Assembly (NCBI GenBank): GCA_016788205.1
Contig: JAEUTA010000008.1
Span: 1 to 64,000 of the forward strand
Length of the DNA: 64,000 bases
Reading direction: 5' to 3'
DNA from: Flavobacteriales bacterium
GTDB lineage: Bacteria; Bacteroidota; Bacteroidia; Flavobacteriales_F; PHOS-HE28
The stretch's first letter is position 1. Every line of letters begins with the position of its first letter. The notes below the pieces were generated by a model. That model saw only the letters and a list, made by a program, of their open reading frames with translations. It was not told the DNA's origin and did no database searches. A program made the translations under genes and the position numbers. This document shows, piece by piece, positions 33,610 through 42,736 of this stretch.

Positions 33610-34200
33610 ATGGAGAAGCTAATGAGACCGATGCTCGTCCTCGCTGCTGCGGGACTGCTCACGATGACCGCTGCCGCACAAGGCATGAAGAAGACCGATA
33701 CCTCCAACACCAGTACGGTGATGGTGGGTGGCGAAGCGATGTACCCGATGAAGAACATTGTGGAGAACGCCATCAACTCGAAGGACCATACCACCCTGGT
33801 GGCCGCGGTGAAAGCAGCGGGCCTTGTGGAAACGCTTCAAGGTGCAGGACCCTTCACGGTGTTCGCCCCTACGAACAACGCCTTCGCCGCACTGCCCCCA
33901 GGCACGGTGGATGGCCTGCTGAAACCCGAAGCGAAAGGAACATTGACGGGTGTGCTCACCTACCACGTGGTGGCTGGTAACATGGACATGAAGGCCTTGA
34001 AAGCCGCGATCGACAAGGCTGGTGGACAGGCCAAGCTCAAGACCGTTCAAGGCCAGGAACTCACCATCGCCATGAACGGACCGCACAACATCCAGGTCTG
34101 GGATGCGACCGGTGCCTACGCGAACATCAGTACCTACGATGTGATGCAGAAGAACGGCGTGATCCACGTGATCGACCGCGTGCTGATGCCGAAGATGTGA
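33610..34200 (+). CDS. Secreted fasciclin (FAS1) domain protein
   Basis: 196 residues. Signal peptide MEKLMRPMLVLAAAGLLTMT ending near AAAQ. One FAS1 domain fills the rest: IVENAINSKDHTTLVAAVKA, LQGAGPFTVFAPTNNAFAAL, the conserved YH in LTGVLTYHVVAGNM, and GVIHVIDRVLMPKM. FAS1 proteins mediate adhesion. In many bacteria they neighbour RskA/SigK pairs and belong to their regulon, and the same arrangement is seen here. The start at 33610 gives a proper signal peptide; 51 nt of extra open frame upstream is unlikely to be used. Confidence 0.92.
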   Translation: MEKLMRPMLVLAAAGLLTMTAAAQGMKKTDTSNTSTVMVGGEAMYPMKNIVENAINSKDHTTLVAAVKAAGLVETLQGAGPFTVFAPTNNAFAALPPGTVDGLLKPEAKGTLTGVLTYHVVAGNMDMKALKAAIDKAGGQAKLKTVQGQELTIAMNGPHNIQVWDATGAYANISTYDVMQKNGVIHVIDRVLMPKM

Positions 34201-34204
34201 ACAT

Positions 34205-34220
34205 CGGGCCGCAGGGCCCG
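34205..34220. terminator. Possible terminator hairpin after the fasciclin gene
   Basis: CGGGCC-GCAG-GGCCCG, 5 bp past the stop, followed by AGGTTTGG. A second GAGCCG/CGGCTC pair lies just beyond. The weak T-run lowers confidence. Confidence 0.4.
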
Positions 34221-34278
34221 AGGTTTGGTGGGGAGCCGTCTTCGAACCCGGTGCGGGTAAGGAGGCGGCTCTGCCGTT

Positions 34279-34668
34279 TCAACCCAGGAAGATCACTTCC
34301 ACCCATTCATCTTCACCCAACCGTAGATCGCGCAAACGCATCTCCACGGTCCACGAGATCACAGGCGCATCCTCTTTCAACTCAAGTGGCTTGTACGGCC
34401 AGCGCTTGATGTCCCGGAACACCGGCTCGGGCCAGGAAGCATTGTAGAGCGAGGCGAACCGGAAGCTCTGGTGATCCATCGCCAGCCTGCGGTCGTCCAC
34501 ACCGTTGGCTGTCGTGTTCACGGTAAGGGCTGCCGTATACAGGCGGCGTTGCCAGTCGGGTTTCGGGGAACGGAACAAGGCCTGACGGAACTCCAGCCGC
34601 GGCATGGTGTAGCCCGTCAATCGGGCTTCCGTGTTCTGTCTGTCGAAGCGGATATGGTGTACGGCCAT
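34279..34668 (-). CDS. Hypothetical protein
   Basis: 129 residues, no signal peptide, starting MAVHHIRFDRQNTEARLTGY. Basic N-terminal half (LEFRQALFRSPKPDWQRRLY), then FRFASLYNASWPEPVFRDIKRW and an acidic end, ISWTVEMRLRDLRLGEDEWV. No motif or family recognised. It starts 3 bp after the stop of the helix-hairpin-helix gene on the same strand, so it is the last gene of that three-gene operon. Confidence 0.6.
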   Translation of the reverse strand: MAVHHIRFDRQNTEARLTGYTMPRLEFRQALFRSPKPDWQRRLYTAALTVNTTANGVDDRRLAMDHQSFRFASLYNASWPEPVFRDIKRWPYKPLELKEDAPVISWTVEMRLRDLRLGEDEWVEVIFLG

Positions 34669-34671
34669 CGT

Positions 34672-36840
34672 TCAGAAGATCCACCGCACCTGCATCTTCA
34701 GGTCGCTGCGCACATTGCCACTGATCTCCTGAAGACCGCTCCCCAACACCGTTTCATCCTGGAAGATGAACGCACCGTAGCGCAGCCACACGTCCACGCG
34801 GCGCATGGGCGTTACACGGGCCATGGCGTACCAGCGGATGCCGCGACCATAGTAGGGCGGGATGCTGAAGACACCGATGAGGTCGTTCTCGTACGCGTAG
34901 ATGCGCGGGTCGTAGCCTTCGGTGTCGAAGAGCGCGAAACGCAAGGTGAGTTCCAGCGGACTGCTCAGCGGGCGATGCACGATATCCTGGTACATCAGGA
35001 AGCCATGTTCCAGCGGCGTTGACCCGCGTTGGAAATCCACGGTCTCCACGCGCGTGCGCAGGCTTACGGATTCGCTCACCTTGTAGCTGGCGTTCACGCG
35101 GTAGTTCGTTTGCTCCACGCGTACGAGGAAGTCAACGCCATCGATGTCGTCATCCGTGTTGCGAGCACGGTCCTGGTGACGGACACGCCCGTAGATCTCC
35201 ACCTGTTTGCTCGGCCGCCAGTTCACCTGGGCGAGCCAATCGTAGCCGCTGCTCGGTGCATCGGTCAAGAAACGGAGCCACGGGAAGGTGAACTGATCGA
35301 AGTATGCATTGATGGTCCACTGGCGATTTGGGCGGATCTCCAAACCCGTGAAGAGCCCACGCTCGTTCCAGGGATTGGTCCCTTCAGCGAACGCCACACT
35401 GTATAAACCATGGTAATCGCGCCCGTAGTTGCGGTAGAGCACGCTCATGCTCACACGCTTGTCCAACGACACCAGCAGGCCGGTATTCATCGCCATGCCG
35501 CCGTTGGCGCTGGTGGCCGCTTCGCCGAACCACGTCAGGTTGCGGTACAGAACGTTCCAATCCACGCCGGCCGTGGTGTTCTCCCTGCCGTTGAAGTCGA
35601 ATTGGTTGTACGGCTGCGCGTTGCGTTGCAGATCACCACTGTATGATACGTGCGCTGCTGTGGCGCCCACGCTCAGGTTCCGCTGCTTGTACACGGCGTG
35701 CCCACCGAGGATGGTCTCACCTAACGCATCCTTGTTGTCCATCTCGTTGTATGTGCGGTGGAAACCGTCCTCCAGGAAACTGCTGAAGATCACTTCCGTG
35801 CCGAGGTTGGTGCCAAGACTATCATCGGCGGTTGGGGCGGAGAGGTTGGCATCGATCCGTTTACGCGAGCCGAAGGCGGTGACCTCGAAGCGCTTGCCCA
35901 CTTCGAACGTGGCTGCGGCCCCGCGCAGGAAGAGGTTCTCGTTCACACTGGTATAGGGTGCCAGGCCGGGTGCGTTCCGTTTCACGTTCATGGTGAAGCT
36001 GCTCTTCGCCGCGAACCCCAGGCCGTTCCAGAAGGTGAGACCCTGCCCGAATTGCGCCTGGTAATCACCCAGTGCGAGCGCCTTCAACCGGCCGATGTTG
36101 CGCACGAAGAAGTGCGCGCTGTAGTAATCGAAACCGTTGGGCTGAGTGCCTTTGAAGAACTGTTCGCCTTCATCCTTTTCCGCCGTGAAACCGAAACTGA
36201 TGTTCTGGCGGTAACGGAAGCGATAGCGGGTGTAGACACGGAACGGACTTCCGAGGTACAGCCGGTTATTGCGTCGCAGCGAGTCCAGTGTGGTGGCATT
36301 GGCGAAGTCAGGAAGTGCATCCCCATCGGGATCCACGTAGTTCTTTCCGAACGGGTTGGAGCGGTCCATGAAACCGCGTCGCGATTCGATGGTCATGGTG
36401 CTGCGCACGGTGAGCTCGTTCGTGCCCTGTTTCAGGATCTCGCGGAACGAAGCGGTGCTGCCCAACGGGTTCTCACGCACCTCCACGAACGGGCGTATCA
36501 GCGCTATGGTACGGGCATCCATGCTGTTCACTGTCTGAAGTTCATAGAGGTTCAGCAGTTTCCCGTGGCGTTGGATGTGCTGCAGGATCGCGCTGATCTG
36601 CACATCCGTGAGCAACAGGATCGTGCTCAGTTCCTGTGCGTCAGTATGGTTCAGGTCGATCGGGTCCAGGTAGCGATCGGTGAGCAGTTCGAAGAGGTTG
36701 CTCAGATCCGCCTCGCCACCGAGCTGCTCGGCCGCTGCCTCGATGCGTTGTTCGATCACATCCTTGGGCACACCGTCCACCTGTGCGTGCAGGGGAACAC
36801 ACGACAGGAGCATGCCGCAAAGCCCGAGGAACGCTCTCAT
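34672..36840 (-). CDS. Outer-membrane barrel with N-terminal helix-hairpin-helix region
   Basis: 722 residues. Signal peptide MRAFLGLCGMLLSCVPLHAQ. Residues about 45-130 contain paired ComEA-like helix-hairpin-helix units (DLSNLFELLTDRYLDPIDLN, HTDAQELSTILLLTDVQISA, GKLLNLYELQTVNSMDAR). The remaining 580 residues alternate like a large outer-membrane barrel and end in an aromatic residue (MQVRWIF). This composition is a recurrent but uncharacterised Bacteroidota family. The start at 36840 overlaps the stop of the PorV-like gene as ATGA; longer upstream frame is antisense noise. Confidence 0.8.
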   Translation of the reverse strand: MRAFLGLCGMLLSCVPLHAQVDGVPKDVIEQRIEAAAEQLGGEADLSNLFELLTDRYLDPIDLNHTDAQELSTILLLTDVQISAILQHIQRHGKLLNLYELQTVNSMDARTIALIRPFVEVRENPLGSTASFREILKQGTNELTVRSTMTIESRRGFMDRSNPFGKNYVDPDGDALPDFANATTLDSLRRNNRLYLGSPFRVYTRYRFRYRQNISFGFTAEKDEGEQFFKGTQPNGFDYYSAHFFVRNIGRLKALALGDYQAQFGQGLTFWNGLGFAAKSSFTMNVKRNAPGLAPYTSVNENLFLRGAAATFEVGKRFEVTAFGSRKRIDANLSAPTADDSLGTNLGTEVIFSSFLEDGFHRTYNEMDNKDALGETILGGHAVYKQRNLSVGATAAHVSYSGDLQRNAQPYNQFDFNGRENTTAGVDWNVLYRNLTWFGEAATSANGGMAMNTGLLVSLDKRVSMSVLYRNYGRDYHGLYSVAFAEGTNPWNERGLFTGLEIRPNRQWTINAYFDQFTFPWLRFLTDAPSSGYDWLAQVNWRPSKQVEIYGRVRHQDRARNTDDDIDGVDFLVRVEQTNYRVNASYKVSESVSLRTRVETVDFQRGSTPLEHGFLMYQDIVHRPLSSPLELTLRFALFDTEGYDPRIYAYENDLIGVFSIPPYYGRGIRWYAMARVTPMRRVDVWLRYGAFIFQDETVLGSGLQEISGNVRSDLKMQVRWIF

Positions 36841-37649
36841 TGGAAGCGGTAGTTCAGGCCGATGATCGGTGTGGCCCCCAACTGCGAACGAATGGCCACC
36901 GCTAGGTCGATGTCGATACGCTTGAGCCGAACACCGGCGCCGAAATGGCCCTGTATGGCTCCCGTACTGATGCCTGTTCGCAGGTACAGCACATCGTTCG
37001 GGTGGTATTCCACACCCGCACGGATGCGCTCCGCACGATCCATGTCCTTCTCGGCTTCCAGGGTCATCAGCAATTTCTTGCTGAAGGTGTAGCCGAATCC
37101 AGCGCGCAATAACGTGGGCACGCGCTCGTCGTAGGGCCCGCCCAGCAGAGCGCGTGTGGGGTTGTAAACATGTGCACCGATCCATAACGCATCGGTCAGG
37201 CGCGCTTGTACACCCACTTCCGCAGCGAAGGTGCTCGCACTCCCATAGTTCTCGCCGAGCCGCACACCGAGGTAGTCGAATTGTACAGCTGCGCGAAGAC
37301 CATCGCCGAAACGCATGGCATAGGCCGCGCTCACCTTCGTCTCGTTGTACAGGTCGTAACCGAAACGATCACCGGCCAGGCCGAACGTCCCCTTACCAAG
37401 AGGGATCGCAACCGCTAGGCCCTGCTGTGCCAGGTCCTGGGATAACCAATGACTCTGGTAGAACACACCGGCGATGGGTTTGTCCAGTCCGGCCAGGCCT
37501 GCAGGGTTCAGGCGTATGCTCCAAAGATCGGCCATGGTGAGGCCCGCGTAGCCCATGCCCGCGAAACGTGCACCTGTTGGCAACGGCTCTCCGCCAGCGA
37601 GAACATGCAGGGCCAGAGTGCTGCCCAAGGCGAGGAAAAGTGAACGCAT
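36837..37649 (-). CDS. PorV/PorQ-like outer-membrane protein
   Basis: 270 residues. Signal peptide MRSLFLALGSTLALHVLAGG. It has the FadL-like PorV/PorQ pattern: ARFAGMGYAGLTMADLWSIR-LNPAGLAGLDKP, then AYAMRFGDGLRAAVQFDYLG, AEVGVQARLTDALWIGAHVY, RIRAGVEYHPNDVLYLRTGI and GLNYRF at the end. PorV-type proteins shuttle T9SS cargo, but this one is shorter than PorV and is coupled to the helix-hairpin-helix barrel, so a dedicated partnership is likelier. Function is inferred. Confidence 0.7.
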   Translation of the reverse strand: MRSLFLALGSTLALHVLAGGEPLPTGARFAGMGYAGLTMADLWSIRLNPAGLAGLDKPIAGVFYQSHWLSQDLAQQGLAVAIPLGKGTFGLAGDRFGYDLYNETKVSAAYAMRFGDGLRAAVQFDYLGVRLGENYGSASTFAAEVGVQARLTDALWIGAHVYNPTRALLGGPYDERVPTLLRAGFGYTFSKKLLMTLEAEKDMDRAERIRAGVEYHPNDVLYLRTGISTGAIQGHFGAGVRLKRIDIDLAVAIRSQLGATPIIGLNYRFQ

Positions 37650-37654
37650 CGCAC

Positions 37655-37662
37655 CGAATGTA
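37655..37662 (-). promoter_or_regulatory. -7 box TACATTCG, leaderless spacing
   Basis: 7 of 8 match to TAnnTTTG on the minus strand, ending 5 nt before the ATG at 37649. Confidence 0.5.
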
Positions 37663-37719
37663 ATGGGTTCGTGCGTTCGCTGTTCACCGGATCGCGCCGA
37701 CCGCGCCGGAAGCGATCAC

Positions 37720-37727
37720 TACCTTCG
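37720..37727 (+). promoter_or_regulatory. -7 box TACCTTCG of hpt
   Basis: 7 of 8 match to TAnnTTTG, 19 nt before the ATG at 37747. Divergent from the promoter at 37655. Confidence 0.5.
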
Positions 37728-37746
37728 CGCCCTCTCAACCGGATCC

Positions 37747-38283
37747 ATGAGCCGCGTCAAATTGCACGACCTCGAGTTCGAGCTTTTCATCCCGGAAGCC
37801 GAGGTGAACGCAGCGGTGGACAGGCTAGCCCGCGAACTGAAGGTGAAGTACGAAGGCAAGCGCCCGCTCTTCATCGGTGTGCTCAATGGGGCGTTCTTTT
37901 TCGCCGCTGAACTGATGAAGCGGTTGGACATCGAATGCGAGATCACCTTCGTGAAGGTGGCCAGTTACCTGGGCACGAACAGTACCGGCCGCGTCACGGA
38001 TCTGATCGGCCTGAACGAGCGCCTCGAAGGCCGGCACGTGGTGGTGGTGGAGGATATCGTGGATACGGGCAACACGGTGAAACACATCCTAGACGCCCTC
38101 ACGGATCACCATCCGGCCAGTGTGAGCATCGCCACTCTGCTCTTCAAGCCCGATGCCTACAAGCAGACGCTGCCCATCGAACACGTCGCGGTAAGGATCC
38201 CGAACGATTTCGTCGTGGGCTCGGGACTGGACCATGATGGTCTCGGCCGCAACCTGCCCGGCATCTACCGCATCATTCAATAA
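37747..38283 (+). CDS. hpt: Hypoxanthine phosphoribosyltransferase
   Basis: 178 residues, normal length. It converts hypoxanthine or guanine plus PRPP to IMP or GMP. The PRPP-binding signature is HVVVVEDIVDTGNTVKHIL; also PLFIGVLNGAFFFAAELMKR, VASYLGTNSTGRV, LLFKPDAYK and NDFVVGSGLDHDGLGRNLPG. The ATG at 37747 is the family start. It precedes adk by 5 nt, so the two form a purine-nucleotide unit. Confidence 0.95.
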   Translation: MSRVKLHDLEFELFIPEAEVNAAVDRLARELKVKYEGKRPLFIGVLNGAFFFAAELMKRLDIECEITFVKVASYLGTNSTGRVTDLIGLNERLEGRHVVVVEDIVDTGNTVKHILDALTDHHPASVSIATLLFKPDAYKQTLPIEHVAVRIPNDFVVGSGLDHDGLGRNLPGIYRIIQ

Positions 38284-38288
38284 CGACC

Positions 38289-38861
38289 ATGTCCAAATTG
38301 AACCTTGTCCTTTTCGGTCCTCCGGGGGCCGGCAAAGGCACACAGAGCGCCTTCCTCATCGAACGTTACGGTCTGGTACACCTGAGCACCGGCGACCTGT
38401 TGCGCGCGGAGATCAAAGCGGAGACGGAGCTGGGGCTTACCGCGAAGGAACTCATGGATCGCGGCGACCTCGTTCCCGATTCCGTGGTGATCGGGATGAT
38501 CCGCAACAAGATCGATGCGCACCACGAGGCCAAAGGCTTCATCTTCGATGGGTTCCCACGCACCGAGGCACAGGCCCAAGCGTTGGATGAAATGCTCAAC
38601 TCGAAGAGCGAGCCCATCAGGGCCATGCTCGCCTTGGAAGTGCCGGAGCAGGAATTGGTGAAGCGGCTGCTCGGTCGCGGGGCCACCAGTGGCCGTGCGG
38701 ATGACAGCAACGAGAGCATCATCCGTAATCGCATCCGCGAGTACGAGAGCAAGACCGCTCCACTGAAGCACTACTATAGCGCACAAGGCAAATTCAAGGG
38801 TATCGACGGTGTTGGTACATTGCCCGAGATCACCGAACGTTTGGTGAAGGCGATCGGCTAG
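38289..38861 (+). CDS. adk: Adenylate kinase
   Basis: 190 residues, the short LID-less form common in Bacteroidota. It catalyses ATP + AMP to 2 ADP. P-loop FGPPGAGKGTQ; AMP site HLSTGDLLRAEI and FIFDGFPRTEAQAQ; LID-region Arg in LLGRGATSGRADDSNESIIR; RIREYESKTAPLKHYY. It follows hpt closely and ends before a clear terminator. Confidence 0.96.
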   Translation: MSKLNLVLFGPPGAGKGTQSAFLIERYGLVHLSTGDLLRAEIKAETELGLTAKELMDRGDLVPDSVVIGMIRNKIDAHHEAKGFIFDGFPRTEAQAQALDEMLNSKSEPIRAMLALEVPEQELVKRLLGRGATSGRADDSNESIIRNRIREYESKTAPLKHYYSAQGKFKGIDGVGTLPEITERLVKAIG

Positions 38862-38886
38862 GACACCTCGTTGTTCTGCAGCGAGA

Positions 38887-38916
38887 GGACCCGGTCAGCA
38901 GCCGGGTCCTTTCGTT
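38887..38916 (+). terminator. Terminator of hpt-adk
   Basis: GGACCCGG-TCAGCAG-CCGGGTCC, an 8-bp perfect stem followed by TTTCGTT, 25 bp past the adk stop. Confidence 0.85.
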
Positions 38917-38974
38917 CAGGACCGGTACATCGTTCATCTAACTACCTCAGCCGATCCGTTCGACTCACTTTCGC

Positions 38975-38982
38975 GACCTTTG
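38975..38982 (+). promoter_or_regulatory. Promoter-like box GACCTTTG of obg
   Basis: Same octamer as at 11016, 26 nt before the obg ATG, a matching distance in both cases. Confidence 0.4.
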
Positions 38983-39008
38983 AGCCCCGCCACGAGCGGA
39001 TAGCACCC

Positions 39009-40016
39009 ATGAACTTCATCGACCACATCCGCATTGAATGCCGCTCCGGAAAGGGCGGCAAGGGCAGCAGCCACCTGCGGCGCGAGAAGTACATGCCCAA
39101 GGGTGGTCCGGACGGCGGCGATGGCGGGCGCGGTGGCCACATCATCGTGCGTGGCAACGCCCAGCTCTGGACATTGCTTCACCTGCGCTACACGAAACAC
39201 GTGATCGCCGAAGAGGGGCAGGTGGGCGGCAGCAACCAATGCAGCGGCCGTAGCGGCAACGATCAGGTGATCGAACTGCCGCTGGGTACGGTGATCAAGG
39301 ATGATGAGACCGGTGAGGTGCTTTGCGAAGTGACCAAGAACGGGGAGGAGCATATCCTGTTCCCGGGAGGACGCGGCGGTTTGGGCAACCAACACTTCAA
39401 GACCAGCACCAACCAGACCCCTCGCTACGCCCAGCCGGGCGAGCCCGGTATCGAGAAGTGGGTGATCATGGAGTTGAAAGTGCTGGCGGATGTGGGCCTC
39501 GTTGGTTTTCCCAATGCTGGCAAAAGCACGCTGCTGAGTGTGATCACGGCGGCCAAGCCCAAGATCGCTGACTACGCCTTCACCACCCTAACGCCGAACC
39601 TGGGCATCGTCCCGTACCGCGATCACAAGAGCTTCGTCATGGCGGACATTCCGGGCATCATCGAAGGCGCTTCTGAGGGTAAAGGGCTCGGGCTGCGTTT
39701 CCTCCGCCATATCGAGCGCAACAGCGTGCTGCTCTTCATGATCCCGGCCGATACCAGTGATGTGAAGAAGGATTACAAGGTGCTGTTGAACGAGCTTGAA
39801 CAGTACTCGCCCGAACTGCTCGACAAGGACCGTGTGCTGGCCATCACCAAATGCGATATGCTCGACGAGGTGATGATGAAGCAGCTGAAAAAGGAACTGC
39901 CGAAGGGAGTGGAGCACGTGATGATCAGCAGCGTGGCACAGATCGGTCTGGATGATCTGAAGGACAAGCTCTGGAAGAAATTGCACGGTGGCTTCCCCGC
40001 CGACCGCGTCGAATAG
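39009..40016 (+). CDS. obg: GTPase Obg (CgtA)
   Basis: 335 residues. The N-terminal glycine-rich Obg fold ([59 protein letters not shown]) is followed by the G domain: P-loop [14 protein letters not shown]3 [16 protein letters not shown] and G4 ITKCD. It binds the 50S ribosomal subunit and acts in ribosome assembly and stringent control. The C-terminal OCT domain seen in some Firmicutes is absent, which is normal for this phylum. The start at 39009 matches the family. Confidence 0.96.
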   Translation: MNFIDHIRIECRSGKGGKGSSHLRREKYMPKGGPDGGDGGRGGHIIVRGNAQLWTLLHLRYTKHVIAEEGQVGGSNQCSGRSGNDQVIELPLGTVIKDDETGEVLCEVTKNGEEHILFPGGRGGLGNQHFKTSTNQTPRYAQPGEPGIEKWVIMELKVLADVGLVGFPNAGKSTLLSVITAAKPKIADYAFTTLTPNLGIVPYRDHKSFVMADIPGIIEGASEGKGLGLRFLRHIERNSVLLFMIPADTSDVKKDYKVLLNELEQYSPELLDKDRVLAITKCDMLDEVMMKQLKKELPKGVEHVMISSVAQIGLDDLKDKLWKKLHGGFPADRVE

Positions 40017-40022
40017 CGCACC

Positions 40023-40601
40023 ATGGAAAGCCTGGAAGCCCTTGACCGTTCGGCCTTCCTGGCGATCAACGGCTGGCATGCCTCGTGGGCGGATGTGCCG
40101 ATGTTGCTCGTGAGCGAGATGTTCACGTGGGCTCCGTTGTACTTGTTCTTCCTTTTCCTGATCCAGCGCCGCTTCGGCTGGCGTGGCCTGGCGTGTTCCA
40201 TCCCCGTTCTGGGCCTGATGATCCTTTGTAGCGACAAGGGGTCGGTGGTGCTTTTCAAGGAGACCGTGCAACGCCTTCGTCCCTGCCACGAACCGTCGCT
40301 TCAAGGTTTGGTGCATCTTGTGAAGGACGCTTGCGGTGGCCAGTTCGGATTCGTCTCTTCGCACGCCAGCAATCACTTCGCCATTGCGTTGTTCATGGCT
40401 GGCGCGTTGGGTGGCACGCCACGATGGGCGCTACCTACCTTGATCGCTTGGGCCGCACTCATCTGCTATAGCCGTGTCTACCTGGGCGTGCACTATCCCG
40501 GTGATGTATTCGTGGGTGGACTCTACGGTGCGGCCGTCGGCGCGATCTTCGCGGTACTGTTCCGCCGCATCGTGCAACGCGTGATACCCACTTCGGCATG
40601 A
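40023..40601 (+). CDS. PAP2-family membrane phosphatase
   Basis: 192 residues and five or six membrane helices. All three PAP2 motifs are visible: KETVQRLRP (KxxxxxxRP), SSHASN in place of PSGH, and SRVYLGVHYPGD (SRx5Hx3D). Candidates are lipid-phosphate or undecaprenyl-diphosphate phosphatase. It lies 6 nt after obg and overlaps crcB by 4 nt. Confidence 0.92.
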   Translation: MESLEALDRSAFLAINGWHASWADVPMLLVSEMFTWAPLYLFFLFLIQRRFGWRGLACSIPVLGLMILCSDKGSVVLFKETVQRLRPCHEPSLQGLVHLVKDACGGQFGFVSSHASNHFAIALFMAGALGGTPRWALPTLIAWAALICYSRVYLGVHYPGDVFVGGLYGAAVGAIFAVLFRRIVQRVIPTSA

Positions 40602-40966
40602 ACCTCTGGCTCGCGGTATTCCTTGGAGGAGGTGCGGGTAGCGTGATGCGTTACGCGATCAGCCATCTCTTCCAACGTATCGAGGTGAAGGGGGCGTTCC
40701 CCTGGGCCACGCTCTGCGCGAACACGCTCGCCACGGCTTTTCTCGCCTGGCTCATCCTGCGTTTCGAAATTCACGCGCAAGGGAAGGAGCAATGGCGGGC
40801 ACTCCTGGCCATCGGTTTCTGCGGCGGCTTCAGCACGCTCAGCACCTTCAGCTACGAGAATTTCCAACTGCTGCGCGAGGGCCTCGTCGGATATGCCGCG
40901 CTCAATATCCTCATCAGTGTGGGCGCGGGCATACTGCTCTTCCACCTTTTCGCACGTTCTGCATGA
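40598..40966 (+). CDS. crcB: Fluoride channel CrcB/FluC
   Basis: 122 residues with four membrane helices. Family motifs: FLGGGAGSVMRYAISHL, the Asn in TLCANTLATAFLAW, and GFCGGFSTLSTFSYENFQLL, which carries the central Na-site and the Phe box. It forms dual-topology dimers that export fluoride. No fluoride riboswitch is visible; the gene is translationally coupled on both sides (ATGA overlaps). Confidence 0.95.
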   Translation: MNLWLAVFLGGGAGSVMRYAISHLFQRIEVKGAFPWATLCANTLATAFLAWLILRFEIHAQGKEQWRALLAIGFCGGFSTLSTFSYENFQLLREGLVGYAALNILISVGAGILLFHLFARSA

Positions 40967-42657
40967 AGCCGATCCCATCCGTCCTGCTGGCGCTCGCGTT
41001 CACTCCTCCCGTGCTCGGTCAGGCACGGTTGAAACCACTGCCACCGAAGACCCCGGTAGGGCATCCTTCATCGTGGACGGCGCCGCCGAAATTGGTCGTT
41101 GGCATCGTGGTGGACCAGATGCGCGTGGATTACATCTACCGCTACTGGGACAACTTCGGTGATGGAGGTTTCAAACGCTTGGTCCGCGAAGGAGCCTTCC
41201 AGCGCAACGCACACTTCGACTACATGCCCACACAGACCGCTCCGGGCCACGCGAGCGTATATACCGGCAGCACACCGATGCACCACGGCATCGTGGCCAA
41301 CGACATGTTCATCCGCGACGGCAACAAGGACATGTACTGCGTGCAGGATGATGCGGTGACGGGCGTGGGCGGCACAGGGTACAAAGGCCAGCGTTCACCG
41401 GTGAACCTGTTGAGCACCACGTTGGCCGATGAGATCGAGCGCCGGACGGATAACCGTTCAAAGACGATCGGGGTGGCGATGAAGGATCGCGGATCGATCC
41501 TTCCCATCGGCCGTACAGGTGATGCGGCTTATTGGTTCTTCGAAGGTACCGATGGGTCCTTCGCCACGAGCACCTGGTACATGAGCGAGGTACCGCAATG
41601 GGTGAAGGACTTCAACGCGCAAGGCCTGGCGAAGAAGTACCTGAGCACTTCCTGGGAGCCGTTGTTGGCGCGTGAACGGTACCACACGCCCACTCCCGAT
41701 GACAACATCTACGAGGAGCCCCTGGCCGGTTCGGCTAAAGCCACCCTGCCGCTGGACGTTAAGAGCATGTACGAGGCTGCCGGCCAAAGCACCGTGTTGC
41801 TGCGTTCCATTCCCGCCAGCAACACCTACACCACCGATTTCGCCCTTGCGGCCTTGAAAGGGGAAGCGATGGGCCAGGATGCGGTGACCGATCTGCTCGC
41901 CATCAGCTATGGTGCGCCGGACGAGATCGGACACGAGATGGGACCACGTTCCATGGAGGTGGAGGATATGTACATCCGGCTGGACCTTGAACTGGCCCGC
42001 CTCTTCAGCGCCCTGGATGCGCAGGTCGGCACAGGTAGCTACACCGTCTTCCTCACCGCCGATCATGCGGCTGTGGATGTCCCGGCCTATCTGCGCGACC
42101 AACAAGGCAGCGCCGGTTATGTGGACATGAGGGAGGTGGTGGACCTTGCGAACGCGGTATCATCCGAACGCTTCGGCGCGGGTAACTGGGTGCGTAAACG
42201 CATCAAACAACAGCTATTCCTGAACGACTCGTTGATCGGAGCGAACAAGGTGGACAGGAGCGAGGTGCAACGCGCGGTAGCGGACGCTTTATCGCAACAT
42301 CCGCTCATCGCTGATGTGCTCACGGCGACGGATCTCGCTCATACGACATACCCCACCGGCCTGCGCAACAGCATGCAACGCGGGTTCATGCCGATGCGCA
42401 GCGGTGATGTGTGCTTCGTGTTGCGCCCCGGATACCTGCCATCCTACTCCGGCATGGCCGAACGTGGTACCGATCACGGTGCACCGTGGAATTACGACAC
42501 ACATGTACCGGTGCTGATGATGGGGGCGGGGATCAAGCATGGTGAGGTCGTCCGGCGAACGTCCATCACGGATATCGTGCCCACGATCGCCATGATCGTG
42601 GGCTGTGCCCTGCCCGATGCGGCTGTCGGCGAACCCGTGCCCGAGGTACTTCGGTGA
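40963..42657 (+). CDS. PafA-like alkaline phosphatase
   Basis: 564 residues. Signal peptide ending at VLGQ. Alkaline-phosphatase superfamily metal ligands and nucleophile: VVGIVVDQMR (Asp51), YMPTQTAPGHASVYTG (Thr92 nucleophile), GAPDEIGHEMGP (Asp, His), LTADHAAVD (Asp, His), GTDHGAPW (His). A Thr rather than Ser nucleophile and the overall size match the PafA group, which in Bacteroidota is a periplasmic phosphate-scavenging monoesterase. The start overlaps crcB as ATGA. Confidence 0.92.
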   Translation: MKPIPSVLLALAFTPPVLGQARLKPLPPKTPVGHPSSWTAPPKLVVGIVVDQMRVDYIYRYWDNFGDGGFKRLVREGAFQRNAHFDYMPTQTAPGHASVYTGSTPMHHGIVANDMFIRDGNKDMYCVQDDAVTGVGGTGYKGQRSPVNLLSTTLADEIERRTDNRSKTIGVAMKDRGSILPIGRTGDAAYWFFEGTDGSFATSTWYMSEVPQWVKDFNAQGLAKKYLSTSWEPLLARERYHTPTPDDNIYEEPLAGSAKATLPLDVKSMYEAAGQSTVLLRSIPASNTYTTDFALAALKGEAMGQDAVTDLLAISYGAPDEIGHEMGPRSMEVEDMYIRLDLELARLFSALDAQVGTGSYTVFLTADHAAVDVPAYLRDQQGSAGYVDMREVVDLANAVSSERFGAGNWVRKRIKQQLFLNDSLIGANKVDRSEVQRAVADALSQHPLIADVLTATDLAHTTYPTGLRNSMQRGFMPMRSGDVCFVLRPGYLPSYSGMAERGTDHGAPWNYDTHVPVLMMGAGIKHGEVVRRTSITDIVPTIAMIVGCALPDAAVGEPVPEVLR

Positions 42658-42736
42658 TCGCGGTTGTCCACAGGCGCTGTTGAGATCCGGGCAACCGGTC
42701 ACGTGGTGCCACGTCTTCCGGCCAGTAGATTTAGGC

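Noticed and set aside
36837..37649. Calling this gene porV or porQ outright
   Set aside because: Strand pattern and N-terminus fit the wider family, but length and gene partner differ from the T9SS components; left as PorV/PorQ-like.
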